Below, piece after piece: positions 15,559 through 23,911 of a stretch of 57,044 bases of DNA. Made by a program: the position numbers and the translations under genes. The notes beneath the pieces were generated by a model. The model saw nothing but the letters and a program-made list of their open reading frames with translations, made no database searches and was not told the DNA's origin. How positions within the stretch are numbered: position 1 is the first letter of the stretch; every line of letters begins with the position of its first letter. This DNA is from CAZYXZ01 sp964651395 (lineage in GTDB: Bacteria > Actinomycetota > Actinomycetes > BP-191), in assembly GCA_964651395.1 (NCBI GenBank), contig CAZYXZ010000010.1, positions 1 to 57,044 of the forward strand. Reading direction: 5' to 3'.

Positions 15559-16610
15559 CCCGCGGTGAGCTGGGCGGCGACGAGTTCGGCGATCTGGGCG
15601 GTGTTCAGCGCCGCGCCCTTGCGGAGGTTGTCGCCGCAGACGAACAGGTCGAGCGAGCTCGGGTCGTCGAGCGACTGGCGCACGCGGCCGACATAGGTCG
15701 GGTCGAGGCCGACCGCGTCGGCCGGCGTCGGGTACTGCCCCTTCGTGGGGTCGTCGACGAGCACGACACCGGGCGCGTCCTTCAGCAGCGCATGCGCCTC
15801 GGCGACGGTGACCGGCCGGTCGAAGGTCGCGTGCACCGCGAGCGAGTGCGTGGTGACGACCGGCACGCGGACGCAGGTCACCGCCACGGGCAGGTCGGGG
15901 ATCCCGAGGATCTTGCGCGACTCGTTGCGGACCTTGAGCTCCTCCGACGACCACCCGTCGTCCTTGAGCGAGCCGGCCCACGGGATGACGTTGAGCGCGA
16001 GCGGGTGCGGGAACGGGCCCGGGTCGCCGACGACGTCGCGCAAGTCGCCCGCGACGGTGCCGACCTCGGTGCCGGCCACCTTCTGGATCTGCTCACGCAG
16101 GGTGTCGATGCCGGCCACGCCGGCGCCGGAGGCGGCCTGGTACGACGCGACGACCAGCCCGCGCAGCGTCGCGGCCCGGTGCAGCGCGCCGAGGGCGACG
16201 ATCATCGTCATCGTCGTGCAGTTGGGGTTGGCGATGATGCCGCGCGGCCGGTCCAGCGACGCGTCGGGGTTCACCTCGGGCACGACGAGCGGCACGTCGG
16301 CGTCCATGCGGAACGCGCCGCTGTTGTCGACGACGACCGCACCGCGGGCCGCCGCGATCGGCGCCCACTCGGCCGAGATCTCGTCGGGTACGTCGAACAT
16401 CGCGATGTCGACGCCCTCGAAGACCTCGGGCGCGAGCGCGACCACCTCGACGTCTTCGCCGCGAACAGAGAGGCGACGACCCGCAGACCGCGCCGACGCG
16501 ATGAGCCGGATCTCGCCGTAGACGTCGGGGCGCTCGGTGAGCAGGCCGAGCATCACCGTGCCGACGGCGCCCGTGGCGCCGACGACAGCCAGCGTGGGCT
16601 TCCTGGTCAC
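15555..16610 (-). CDS. asd: Aspartate-semialdehyde dehydrogenase
   Basis: A 351-aa enzyme that reduces aspartyl-4-phosphate to aspartate semialdehyde in the lysine, threonine, methionine and DAP pathway. GATGAVG (11-17) is the NADP-binding loop, NPNCTT holds the active-site Cys131, and ASYQAASGAGVAG and GSLKDDGWSSEE-like segments follow. The bottom-of-barrel SLAVHATFDRPV region is normal. GTG 16610 overlaps the lysC stop as GTGA, so lysC and asd form the classic actinobacterial operon. Confidence 0.97.
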   Translation of the reverse strand: MTRKPTLAVVGATGAVGTVMLGLLTERPDVYGEIRLIASARSAGRRLSVRGEDVEVVALAPEVFEGVDIAMFDVPDEISAEWAPIAAARGAVVVDNSGAFRMDADVPLVVPEVNPDASLDRPRGIIANPNCTTMTMIVALGALHRAATLRGLVVASYQAASGAGVAGIDTLREQIQKVAGTEVGTVAGDLRDVVGDPGPFPHPLALNVIPWAGSLKDDGWSSEELKVRNESRKILGIPDLPVAVTCVRVPVVTTHSLAVHATFDRPVTVAEAHALLKDAPGVVLVDDPTKGQYPTPADAVGLDPTYVGRVRQSLDDPSSLDLFVCGDNLRKGAALNTAQIAELVAAQLTAG

Positions 16611-17875
16611 GACGGACCCGCGGTGACGCCCTCGACGACGACCACGCCACCCTCGGGGTCGGCCAGCTCGAACGCGTCGTGGATGGCACGGACCGCGGCC
16701 GGCACGTCGCTGTCGCGGCAGACGACGGAGATGCGGATGGCGGACGTCGAGATCATCTCGAGGTTCACCGCGGCGGCCGCGAGGGCGGTGAACATCTTCG
16801 CGCTGACGCCAGGGTGCGAGCGCATGCCGGCGCCGACCAGCGACACCTTGCCGATGTGGTCGTCGTAGAGGAGGTCCTCGAAGCCGACCTGCGGCTTGAT
16901 CCGGTCGAGCACGCCCATGGCCGCCGGCCCCTCCGCGCGGGGGACGGTGAAGGAGATGTCCGTCCGGCCCGTGGCCGCGGCCGAGATGTTCTGCACGATC
17001 ATGTCGATGTTGATCTCGGCGTCGGCGATCGCCTGGAAGATGGCGGCCGCCTCACCGGGCTTGTCGGGTACGCCGACCACGGTGACCTTCGCTTCGGTCA
17101 CGTCGTGCGCGACGCCGGAGATGATCGGCTGCTCCATGTGCTCCTCGCTCATGACCCAGGTGCCGGGGGCGCCGCTGAAGGACGAGCGGACGTGGATGGG
17201 GATGCCGTGCGTCCGCGCGTACTCGACGCAGCGGAGCATGAGGACCTTCGCGCCGGACGCGGCCAGCTCGAGCATCTCCTCGTAGGAGAGCTGCTGCAGC
17301 TTGCGTGCGGTCGGCACGATGCGGGGGTCCGCCGAGTAGACGCCCTCAACGTCGGTGTAGATCTCACAGGCCTCGGCGCCGAGCGCGGCGGCGAGCGCGA
17401 CGGCCGTCGTGTCGGAGCCGCCGCGGCCGAGCGTGGTGATGTCCTTGGAGTCGACCGAGACGCCCTGGAAGCCGGCCACGATCACGATGTGGCCGTCGTC
17501 GAGGGCGGACCGGATGCGGCCCGGCGTGACGTCGATGATGCGGGCCTTGCCGTGCACCGAGTCGGTGATGATGCCGGCCTGCGAGCCGGTGAAGGACTTG
17601 GCCTGCAGACCCAGGTTGGCGATGGCCATCGCGAGCAGCGCCATGGAGATGCGCTCACCGGAAGTGAGCAGCATGTCCATCTCGCGGCCGGCCGGGAGCG
17701 GCGTGACCTGGTGGGCCAGCTCGATCAGCTCGTCGGTCGTGTCCCCCATCGCGGACACGACGACGACCACGTCGTGGCCGGCCCGGCGGGCCTCCACGAT
17801 GCGCTCGGCGACGCGCTTGATGCGCTCCGCGTCGGCGACCGACGAGCCGCCGTACTTCTGCACGATGAGGGACAC
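16607..17875 (-). CDS. lysC: Aspartate kinase
   Basis: A 422-aa aspartokinase, the first enzyme of the aspartate pathway. The N-terminal kinase domain begins VSLIVQKYGGSSV (K7 in KYGGSS) and contains TLGRGGSDTTAVALAAAL. Two C-terminal ACT domains follow (VTVVGVPDKPGEAAAIFQAIAD and VSLVGAGMRSHPGVSAKMFTALA), the sites of lysine/threonine feedback inhibition. In actinobacteria an internal start commonly yields a separate beta subunit made of the ACT region, which is likely here too. Start GTG 17875 is fixed by the conserved N-terminus. No lysine riboswitch is visible upstream. Confidence 0.97.
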   Translation of the reverse strand: MSLIVQKYGGSSVADAERIKRVAERIVEARRAGHDVVVVVSAMGDTTDELIELAHQVTPLPAGREMDMLLTSGERISMALLAMAIANLGLQAKSFTGSQAGIITDSVHGKARIIDVTPGRIRSALDDGHIVIVAGFQGVSVDSKDITTLGRGGSDTTAVALAAALGAEACEIYTDVEGVYSADPRIVPTARKLQQLSYEEMLELAASGAKVLMLRCVEYARTHGIPIHVRSSFSGAPGTWVMSEEHMEQPIISGVAHDVTEAKVTVVGVPDKPGEAAAIFQAIADAEINIDMIVQNISAAATGRTDISFTVPRAEGPAAMGVLDRIKPQVGFEDLLYDDHIGKVSLVGAGMRSHPGVSAKMFTALAAAAVNLEMISTSAIRISVVCRDSDVPAAVRAIHDAFELADPEGGVVVVEGVTAGPS

Positions 17876-17944
17876 AGGGAGCGAGTCTATTTGACGCCCG
17901 CGACCTGCTCTGACGCTTTTCGGCGGGCATGACACGATCGGGCC

Positions 17945-18664
17945 ATGCGCCGCGTCGCCGCTCTCGCCGTCTGCCTGCTGCTCGCGGGCTGCTCCGGTGG
18001 TGACGGAGACCCGGCCCCCACGCCGAGCCCGGACCTCACCATCGACCAGCTGGCGCTGGCCGAGCTGGCCGACCGCGGCGCGAAGGCGACCTACGACGGC
18101 CGGTACGACTTCGTCGCGAGTCCCGGCGGCGAGAAGGGCACCATCCGGATCGTCGCGACGCCGCCGAAGTACCGGATCGAGATCGCCGGGCCCGGCCGCA
18201 CCGCCCTCTACTTCGACCTGGCCGGGGAGAAGATCTCCTGCTCGGTCAAGGACGCGAAGACGACCTGCCTGCTCGTCGCCCGTCCGGGTGAGCCGGCGCC
18301 GGAGCTGTTCGACCCGGGCGTGGACCGCATCTTCCGGGACGCCGTGGCCGAGCTCGCGGCGCGACCCGGCTCGTACGGCGTCAAGCGGCTGCCGGACGCA
18401 CCGGCGCGCGAGGCCATCCCGAAGGCCAGCTGCTTCCAGGTGCAGCGGGTGGTGCCCGCGGCGAGCGCATCGGGGGTGCTCGACCAGGCGGCCGGCTTCG
18501 AGACCGGCAACTACTGCTTCGCCGAGCTCGGCGTCCTCACGTCGGTCACCATCTCCACGGGCACCATGACGCTGACGGCGCTGAGCGTCACCGTGCCCGC
18601 GGCGCTGTTCACCCCGCCGGCCACCCCGGCAGCGCTGCCCTCGCTGACGCCGTCGCCCTCTTAG
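17945..18664 (+). CDS. Secreted lipoprotein of unknown function
   Basis: A 239-aa protein with a lipoprotein signal peptide: MRRVAALAVCLLLAGCSGG, with the lipobox Cys at 16. A Ser/Pro-rich linker follows, then a mature domain of about 190 aa rich in beta-strand pattern with three or four further cysteines (CSVKDAKTTCLL, ASCFQVQR, GNYCFAEL), and a Thr/Pro-rich tail. The FDLAGEKIS and VATPPKYRIEI pattern could be a LolA/LppX-like lipid-binding fold, but I cannot confirm that. It is divergent from lysC. Its stop overlaps the stop of the opposite-strand small secreted gene. Confidence 0.82.
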   Translation: MRRVAALAVCLLLAGCSGGDGDPAPTPSPDLTIDQLALAELADRGAKATYDGRYDFVASPGGEKGTIRIVATPPKYRIEIAGPGRTALYFDLAGEKISCSVKDAKTTCLLVARPGEPAPELFDPGVDRIFRDAVAELAARPGSYGVKRLPDAPAREAIPKASCFQVQRVVPAASASGVLDQAAGFETGNYCFAELGVLTSVTISTGTMTLTALSVTVPAALFTPPATPAALPSLTPSPS

Positions 18665-18948
18665 GGCTTGTGGTCCCGGCAGGGACCCTTCACCTCACGC
18701 GCCGTATGCGGCACCGCATCCGGGAGCGGCGAGGTGACGAGCTGGTCGGCGCCGGGGACCGACCCGACGACGCGGCCGGCGACCCGTCCGGTGACCCGGT
18801 CGACGGTCTGCGTGAGCTGACCGACCGTGGTCTCGGCCGGCGCGAGCACCTCGCCGACACCGGGGACGTCGACGGCCCCGGCCTGCCCGGGCACGAGCAC
18901 GCCGCCGACGATCACCGCGAGTACGCCGAGGCGGAAGTGACGGACCAT
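18661..18948 (-). CDS. Small secreted protein (95 aa), unknown
   Basis: ATG 18948 follows a GGTGAGG ribosome site and opens a typical Sec signal peptide (MVRHFRLGVLAVIVGGVLVPGQAGA, cleavage near 25). The mature part of about 70 aa is rich in Val, Gly and Thr (GQLTQTVDRVTGRVAGRVVG) and ends GPCRDHKP with a single Cys. A longer open frame upstream is an artefact of the glycosyltransferase gene. The stop TAA overlaps the lipoprotein stop on the plus strand. Function unknown. Confidence 0.65.
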   Translation of the reverse strand: MVRHFRLGVLAVIVGGVLVPGQAGAVDVPGVGEVLAPAETTVGQLTQTVDRVTGRVAGRVVGSVPGADQLVTSPLPDAVPHTAREVKGPCRDHKP

Positions 18949-19010
18949 GACCTCACCCCAAGCGGGTCGGTTCCCCTGTCTGCCCAGACTCTGCCCCCTC
19001 CCGCGGGGCG

Positions 19011-20132
19011 TCAAGCGTCGAGCTCGGCCTCCATGGCGGCGAGCATGCGCCCGGCTACGGCGTCCCAGGAGAACCTGTCCGCCACCGCGTCCGCCTCGAG
19101 GCGGACGCGCTCCCGGAGACCGTCGTCGGCGAGCGCGCGTACGACGGCGGCGGCGTAGGCCTCGGCCGTCCACTCGGCCACCAGGACGCCGGACGAGCCG
19201 ACGATCTCCGGCACCGCGAACGCATCGGGCCCGACGCAGGGCAGGCCGGCCGCCAGCGCCTCCGCGAACGCGACGCCGAACGCCTCGAAGCGGGTCGGCA
19301 TGAGGAAGACGTCGTGCTCGAGCAGGGCGGCGCCGGCCTGATCCGGCGTCTGGCGACCGCGGAAGTCCACGCCGGGCGGCGGGTCCCCCGGCAGCGGCCA
19401 CTCCACGGGACCGATCACCGTCAGCGTCACGTCGGCGCCGAGCTGGTCGCGGACCAGCGCCAGCGCGTCGACCGCGATGTCGCCGCCCTTGCGACGGAAG
19501 TCGCCGCCCACGAAGAGCAGCCGCCGACCGGCGTCCGTCTGGGGCCGGGCATCCGCCGTCGAGCGCGCGCTGATCCCGGCGTACACGACGTGCGAGCGCC
19601 CGGGTGGCACCACACCGGCCGCCACGAGAGGGGCGGCCTGCCACGCGCTCATGGCGAACACCCCCGCGGCCGCCCCGAGCCGCGCGTTCTGCACCGCCAC
19701 GCGCCGCGGCAGCACCTCGAGTGCGGCCTCGGCGTAGCCGAGATGCTGCGGACCGATCCGGTCGAACCACTCACGGAGCAGCAGCCGGTTCATGTCCTGG
19801 TAGACGAAGTAGGGCCGGTCGAGGCGAGCCAGGTCGCCGATCTGCAGGACGGCGTCCGGAGCGGTACGCGCTGCGGCCCGGCGCACACGACGCGCGGTCA
19901 GCACCTCGTGCGCTCGCAGCGCCTGCCAGCCGTCGTCGTGGCGCCGATGCGTCCATCGGTGCCCGTAGTAGAAGGCGGCGGCCAGCGCGCGGCTGTTCTC
20001 CGCCGGAAGGTCGACCAGCGGAACGCGCCGCTGCAGCGCCGCGCGCAGGTTCCACGGGATGTAGGACCACGTCGCCTCGGGTGGACGCGACCACGCGCAT
20101 GCGTAGCCGATCCGTCGAACGCCCTGCGACAC
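19011..20132 (-). CDS. GT4-family glycosyltransferase
   Basis: A 373-aa GT-B glycosyltransferase. The C-terminal half carries the nucleotide-sugar site: RRLLFVGGDFRRKGGDIAVDAL, LTVIGPVEWPLPG, and the FEAFGVAFAEALAAGLPCVG motif with the ExFGxxxxEA donor-binding glutamates. The acceptor is unknown. GTG 20132 is the start nearest the beginning of the fold (RRIGYACAWSRPPE). It is divergent from an FkbM methyltransferase across a sequence gap, and the pair may decorate a surface glycan. Confidence 0.88.
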   Translation of the reverse strand: MSQGVRRIGYACAWSRPPEATWSYIPWNLRAALQRRVPLVDLPAENSRALAAAFYYGHRWTHRRHDDGWQALRAHEVLTARRVRRAAARTAPDAVLQIGDLARLDRPYFVYQDMNRLLLREWFDRIGPQHLGYAEAALEVLPRRVAVQNARLGAAAGVFAMSAWQAAPLVAAGVVPPGRSHVVYAGISARSTADARPQTDAGRRLLFVGGDFRRKGGDIAVDALALVRDQLGADVTLTVIGPVEWPLPGDPPPGVDFRGRQTPDQAGAALLEHDVFLMPTRFEAFGVAFAEALAAGLPCVGPDAFAVPEIVGSSGVLVAEWTAEAYAAAVVRALADDGLRERVRLEADAVADRFSWDAVAGRMLAAMEAELDA

Positions 20133-20164
20133 TTCTGACGTGGCCTCTCGGGAACGTGACCGAA

Positions 20165-20174
20165 NNNNNNNNNN
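20165..20174. other. Assembly gap (10 N)
   Basis: Ten undetermined bases. The true gap length is unknown because scaffolders often insert a fixed run. The frame entering from the right belongs to the FkbM gene, so the gap hides its 5' end and promoter region. Confidence 0.99.
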
Positions 20175-20867
20175 ATCCTGCGAAGGCAGGGTCTCGCGAT
20201 CTCACGCTATCCGCATCCCACGTCGCTCGCGGCGCGCACGCGGGACGCGCTGGCGGCGCGCGACGTCGACCTGGTGATCGACGTCGGCGCCAACCGCGGG
20301 CAGTACCTGGGCTTCCTGCGTCAGGACGTCGGCTACACGGGGCGCGTCGTCTGCTTCGAGCCGGTCTCCCACTGCTACGTCGAGCTGTCCGCGACGGCCG
20401 CCGGTGACGGTCTCGTCGAGGTCCGGCGGCGGGCGCTCGGCGCCGCACCGGGGCAGGCGACGATCCACGTGTCGCACGCCTCGGACCTGAGCTCGTTCCT
20501 CAGGCCGTCGTCCCTGGGTGGCCAGATCTTCGAGGCGGGCTTCCAGGAGGCCGGCGAGGAAGTGGTGGAGGTCAGCACGCTCGACGGCGAGTTCCCGGGA
20601 CCTGGCTACGCGAGGAGCGCCTTCCTCAAGCTGGACACCCAGGGCTTCGACCTGGACGTGCTGTCCGGCGGCGCGGCCATGCTGGAGCGGGTCAGCGTCC
20701 TCCAGCTCGAGGTCTCCCAGCTGGCCCTCTACGAGCGGATGCCGACGCTCGAGGAGTCCGTCGCCGCCGTGCGCGGTCGCGGCTTCGACATCATCGGCTT
20801 CTTCCCCGTCGTTGCGGCCGACGGCCTGCGCGCCATCGAGTTCGACCTGCTCGCCTGCCGTCCCTGA
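20175..20867 (+). CDS. FkbM-family SAM-dependent methyltransferase (5' end lost in gap)
   Basis: The reading frame is open from the first base after the gap, and the residues before the methyltransferase core (LRRQGLAISRYPHP, then ARTRDALAARDVDLVIDVGANRG) look like the usual FkbM N-terminus. The real start therefore lies inside or left of the gap. A GTG at 20274 would remove this conserved lead-in and is not favoured. Motifs: IDVGANRGQYLGFLR (SAM loop), FEPVSHCY, VSTLDGEF, and FLKLDTQGFDLDVLSGG. FkbM enzymes methylate sugar or polyketide hydroxyls. GTG 20156 just left of the gap is a candidate start if the gap length is not exactly ten. Confidence 0.85.
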   Translation: MLRRQGLAISRYPHPTSLAARTRDALAARDVDLVIDVGANRGQYLGFLRQDVGYTGRVVCFEPVSHCYVELSATAAGDGLVEVRRRALGAAPGQATIHVSHASDLSSFLRPSSLGGQIFEAGFQEAGEEVVEVSTLDGEFPGPGYARSAFLKLDTQGFDLDVLSGGAAMLERVSVLQLEVSQLALYERMPTLEESVAAVRGRGFDIIGFFPVVAADGLRAIEFDLLACRP

Positions 20868-20876
20868 CCGACCGGG

Positions 20877-21476
20877 CTAGACGTCGAGGAGGCGGCGGCC
20901 TTCGAAGGCGCGACCGAGGGTGACCTCGTCGGCGTACTCGAGGTCGCCGCCGACCGGGAGACCCGAGGCGAGCCGGGTCACCCTCAGCCCCATGGGCTTC
21001 ACGAGCCGCGCGAGATAGGTCGACGTGGCCTCGCCCTCGAGGTTGGGGTCGGTGGCCAGGATCAGCTCGGTCACCTCGCTGTCGGCGAGGCGCGTCATGA
21101 GCTCCTTGATCCGGAGGTCGTCCGGCCCCACCCCTTCGATCGGGCTGATCGCACCGCCGAGGACGTGGTAGCGCCCGCGGAACTCCCTGGTCTTCTCGAT
21201 CGCGACGACGTCCTTCGGCTCCTCGACGACGCAGATCGCGGTCAGGTCGCGGCGCGGGTCGAGGCAGATCCGGCACTCGTCGGCCTCGGCGACGTTGAAG
21301 CAGATCCGGCAGAACCGGACCTTGTCCTTCACCTCGGTGAGAGCGCCGATGAGCCGGCGTACGTCGGCCGGGTCGGCGGCGAGGAGGTGGAACGCGATCC
21401 GCTGCGCACCCTTGGGACCGACGCCGGGCAGCCGCCCGAGCTCGTCGATCAGGTCCTGGATCGCGCCTTCGTACAC
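20877..21476 (-). CDS. recR: Recombination protein RecR
   Basis: A 199-aa RecR with an N-terminal helix-hairpin-helix (LIDELGRLPGVGPKGAQRIAFHLL), a four-Cys zinc finger (FCRICFNVAEADECRICLD), and a TOPRIM domain (ICVVEEPKDVVAIEKT, LATDPNLEGEATSTYLA). It acts with RecF and RecO in loading RecA at gaps. It ends an operon with dnaX and ybaB, the standard bacterial order. GTG start; 8 bp separate it from ybaB. Confidence 0.97.
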   Translation of the reverse strand: MYEGAIQDLIDELGRLPGVGPKGAQRIAFHLLAADPADVRRLIGALTEVKDKVRFCRICFNVAEADECRICLDPRRDLTAICVVEEPKDVVAIEKTREFRGRYHVLGGAISPIEGVGPDDLRIKELMTRLADSEVTELILATDPNLEGEATSTYLARLVKPMGLRVTRLASGLPVGGDLEYADEVTLGRAFEGRRLLDV

Positions 21477-21484
21477 GAGCCGGC

Positions 21485-21820
21485 CTAGCCCATCCCGGGG
21501 ATGCCGAGGCCGCCGGTGACCGGACCCATGAGCTCGGCCTGCAGGTCGGACGCGGCACGGTTGGCGTCGCGGACCGCGGCCACCACGAGGTCTGCGAGGG
21601 TCTCCACGTCCTCGGGATCGACCACGGTCGGGTCGATGGTCAGCGAGACGAGCTCACCCGAGCCCTTGACCACGGCCGTGACCAGACCGCCGCCCGCGCT
21701 GCCGGAGACCTCCTGCGCCGCGAGCTCTTCCTGCGCGGCCATGAGCTTGGCCTGCATCTTCTGCGCCTGCGCCATCAGCTGCTGCATGTTGGGCGGACCG
21801 CCGCCGCCGGGCTTCGCCAT
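21485..21820 (-). CDS. YbaB/EbfC nucleoid-associated protein
   Basis: A 111-aa protein with Gly/Pro-rich start (MAKPGGGGPPNMQQLM), the coiled-coil MAQAQKMQAKLMAAQEELAAQ, and the YbaB core GLVTAVVKGSGELVSLTIDPTVVDPEDVETLADLVVAAVRDA. It binds DNA as a tweezers-shaped dimer. ATG 21820 is preceded by AGGAG 4-5 nt upstream. It lies between dnaX and recR. Other open frames that begin further upstream come from the dnaX end. Confidence 0.95.
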   Translation of the reverse strand: MAKPGGGGPPNMQQLMAQAQKMQAKLMAAQEELAAQEVSGSAGGGLVTAVVKGSGELVSLTIDPTVVDPEDVETLADLVVAAVRDANRAASDLQAELMGPVTGGLGIPGMG

Positions 21821-21845
21821 GTCGCTCCTGTCGTCGGTGGTGCGC

Positions 21846-23624
21846 CTACTGCTCGCTGATGACCTTCGCGCCGAGGCCGGACCGCAGCAGCGCCAGGGCC
21901 GGATCCTCCCCCGTGGGCGCGTCCGCGGCCGGTTGCGACTCGCCCTCGGCCGGCTCGTCGGCCGCCGCGTCGCCTGGTGCGAACGAGTCGACCCCGGGGT
22001 TGCCGGTGACGCCGGGCTCGTCGCAGTCGCCCTGCGCGTTCTTGAAGACCGACTTGATCCGCCACTCGACACCGAGCACCTCGCGCAAGGCCTCCTGCAG
22101 CACCGCGTCGTTGGGCCCCTTCTCCCACTGCCTGGCCAGCGCGCTCGTCGTGAAGCAGAGGGTCAGCTCGTTGCCGACCAGGTCCGTGACCTGCGCGCTC
22201 TGCAGTAGCGCGTGCGGGGTCCGCTTGCCCGGACCCTTCATGACGTCGAGCACCTCGGGCCAGGCCCGGCGTACCGCGGCCGCGTCCAGCGATCCGGGGG
22301 GCGCCGGAGGTGCCGGAGCCCGCTTCTCGCCCTTCGTCCCCTTCGGCTCCGGCGGTGCTTCGGGTAGCGCCGCCGTCACCGGTTCGGGAGCCGCGGCCTG
22401 GGCCGCAGGCTCGGGCTCTGGAGCGGGCTTCGCGCGGCGCGCGGCGGCAACCGCCGGTGCGTCCCCGGCGATGTCGAAGCGGCGTTCCAGCCGTTCCATC
22501 CGGGCGAGCAGCGCGGCCTCGTCCTGGCCGGCCCCTGGCAGCAGGATCCGCGCGCAGATCAGCTCGAGCACCAGCCGCGGGCTGGTCGTGCCGCGCATCT
22601 CGGTAAGTCCGGCGTAGAGCAGGTCGGCCGCCCGCGACAGCTCCGCCGGCCCGAGCGAGGCGGCCTGCTGGGCGAGCCGCGGGACGAGGTCGGGCGGGCA
22701 GTCGAGCAGGCCCTCGTCGACCGCCTGCGGCGCGCGCTGCACCACGATGAGGTCCTTGCAGCGGTCGAGCAGGTCGCTGGCGAACCGGCGCGGGTCGTGA
22801 CCGGCGTCGATCACCCGCGCGACGGTGCCGAAGACGGCCTTGCCGTCATGGGCCGCGAACGCGTCGATCATCTCGTCGAGCAGCGCCGCGTCCGTCACGC
22901 CCAGGAGCGAGCGGGCCAGCTCGTACGTGACGCCCTCGGAGCCGGCACCGGCCAGCAGCTGGTCGAGCACCGACAGCGCGTCGCGGACGGAGCCACCGCC
23001 CGCCCGTACGACGAGGGACAGCGCCCGCGCGTCGACGGTGACGCCCTCCTGCTCGGCCAGCTTGGCCAGGTGCTCGGTGAGCGCTGCGGGCGGCACCAGC
23101 CGGAACGGGTAGTGGTGGGTGCGCGACTTGATGGTCGCGATCACCTGCTGCGGCTCGGTGGTCGCGAAGATGAACTTGAGGTACTCCGGCGGCTCCTCGA
23201 CGACCTTGAGCAGGGCGTTGAAGCCGGCCGACGTGACCATGTGCGCCTCGTCGACGATGTAGACCTTGTAGCGCGCGGAGACCGGCGAGAAGAACGCGCG
23301 CTCGCGCAGGTCGCGCGCGTCGTCGACGCCGCCGTGGCTGGCGGCGTCGATCTCGACCACGTCGAGGCTGGTGCCGTCGGCGATCGCGACGCACTGGTCG
23401 CACTTGCCGCAGGGGTCCGGGGTGGGGCCCTGCTCGCAGTTCAGCGACCGGGCGAGGATGCGGGCGCTGGAGGTCTTGCCGCAGCCGCGCGGGCCCGAGA
23501 AGAGATAGGCGTGGTGCACCCGGTCGCCGCGCAAGGCCTGCTGGAGCGGGCCGGTCACGTGGTCCTGACCGACGACCTCGGCGAAGGTCTGCGGGCGGTA
23601 CTTGCGGTAGAGCGCGAGGCTCAC
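21846..23624 (-). CDS. dnaX: DNA polymerase III subunit gamma/tau
   Basis: A 592-aa clamp-loader ATPase. It has GPRGCGKTS (P-loop near 45), the four-Cys zinc module (NCEQGPTPDPCGKCDQC), VDEAHMVTSAGFNALLKVVEEPP (Walker B, DEAH) and SRTHHYPFRL sensor segment. Domain III follows, then a Pro/Ala-rich linker and a tau C-terminal part after about 430. I saw no A-rich slippery sequence for programmed frameshifting. GTG 23624 matches the conserved MSLALYRKYRP start. The SRP RNA gene is directly upstream. Confidence 0.96.
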   Translation of the reverse strand: MSLALYRKYRPQTFAEVVGQDHVTGPLQQALRGDRVHHAYLFSGPRGCGKTSSARILARSLNCEQGPTPDPCGKCDQCVAIADGTSLDVVEIDAASHGGVDDARDLRERAFFSPVSARYKVYIVDEAHMVTSAGFNALLKVVEEPPEYLKFIFATTEPQQVIATIKSRTHHYPFRLVPPAALTEHLAKLAEQEGVTVDARALSLVVRAGGGSVRDALSVLDQLLAGAGSEGVTYELARSLLGVTDAALLDEMIDAFAAHDGKAVFGTVARVIDAGHDPRRFASDLLDRCKDLIVVQRAPQAVDEGLLDCPPDLVPRLAQQAASLGPAELSRAADLLYAGLTEMRGTTSPRLVLELICARILLPGAGQDEAALLARMERLERRFDIAGDAPAVAAARRAKPAPEPEPAAQAAAPEPVTAALPEAPPEPKGTKGEKRAPAPPAPPGSLDAAAVRRAWPEVLDVMKGPGKRTPHALLQSAQVTDLVGNELTLCFTTSALARQWEKGPNDAVLQEALREVLGVEWRIKSVFKNAQGDCDEPGVTGNPGVDSFAPGDAAADEPAEGESQPAADAPTGEDPALALLRSGLGAKVISEQ

Positions 23625-23651
23625 AGTGCCTCCCTCGCGGCGGATGGAGTA

Positions 23652-23745
23652 GCGGACCCCCCGCGCACCCGCCAGAGCCCGTTTACCCTTGCTGCCTTCC
23701 GGCCCTGGGGGAGTTCACAGGATGTACGCCGCACGAGGGGTCCGC
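23652..23745 (-). ncRNA. ffs: Signal recognition particle RNA, small bacterial (4.5S) type
   Basis: On the minus strand the ends GCGGACCCC and GGGGTCCGC pair, and the apical domain contains the conserved GGAAGGCAGCAAGGG internal-loop/tetraloop region with AGGGCC and GGCTCT sides. About 94 nt, located just upstream of dnaX as in many actinobacteria. The exact 5' and 3' ends may be off by a few bases. Confidence 0.92.
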
Positions 23746-23808
23746 TCGGAAGTCTAGTGGCGCCCTGCGACAGTTGGGGTCGGGCAATTGGTGGTTATCC
23801 TCCTCGGC

Positions 23809-23897
23809 GGAGGATTCGCCTAGTTGGCCTATGGCGCACGCTTGGAAAGCGTGTTGGGGGCAACCCCTCGCGAGTTCGAATCTCGCATCCTCCGCCA
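23809..23897 (+). tRNA. tRNA-Ser (anticodon GGA)
   Basis: Class II cloverleaf: acceptor GGAGGAT with ATCCTCC, discriminator G, CCA encoded. The anticodon stem ACGCT/AGCGT holds loop TTGGAAA (anticodon GGA). The long variable arm is GTTGGGGGCAACCCCTC, and the T arm GCGAGTTCGAATCTCGC. Confidence 0.96.
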
Positions 23898-23911
23898 CTG
23901 GCGCCGCCCAC

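Noticed and set aside
17876..17944. Lysine riboswitch upstream of lysC
   Set aside because: Only about 70 bp separate lysC from the divergent lipoprotein gene, too short for the lysine aptamer, and no aptamer-like pairing is visible.
20165..20174. Junction of the glycosyltransferase and FkbM genes as a gene fusion
   Set aside because: The genes are divergent and the join is a sequencing gap, so no fusion can be claimed.
21846..23624. Programmed frameshift in dnaX
   Set aside because: No A-rich slippery heptamer or downstream hairpin was seen; the full-length frame encodes tau.
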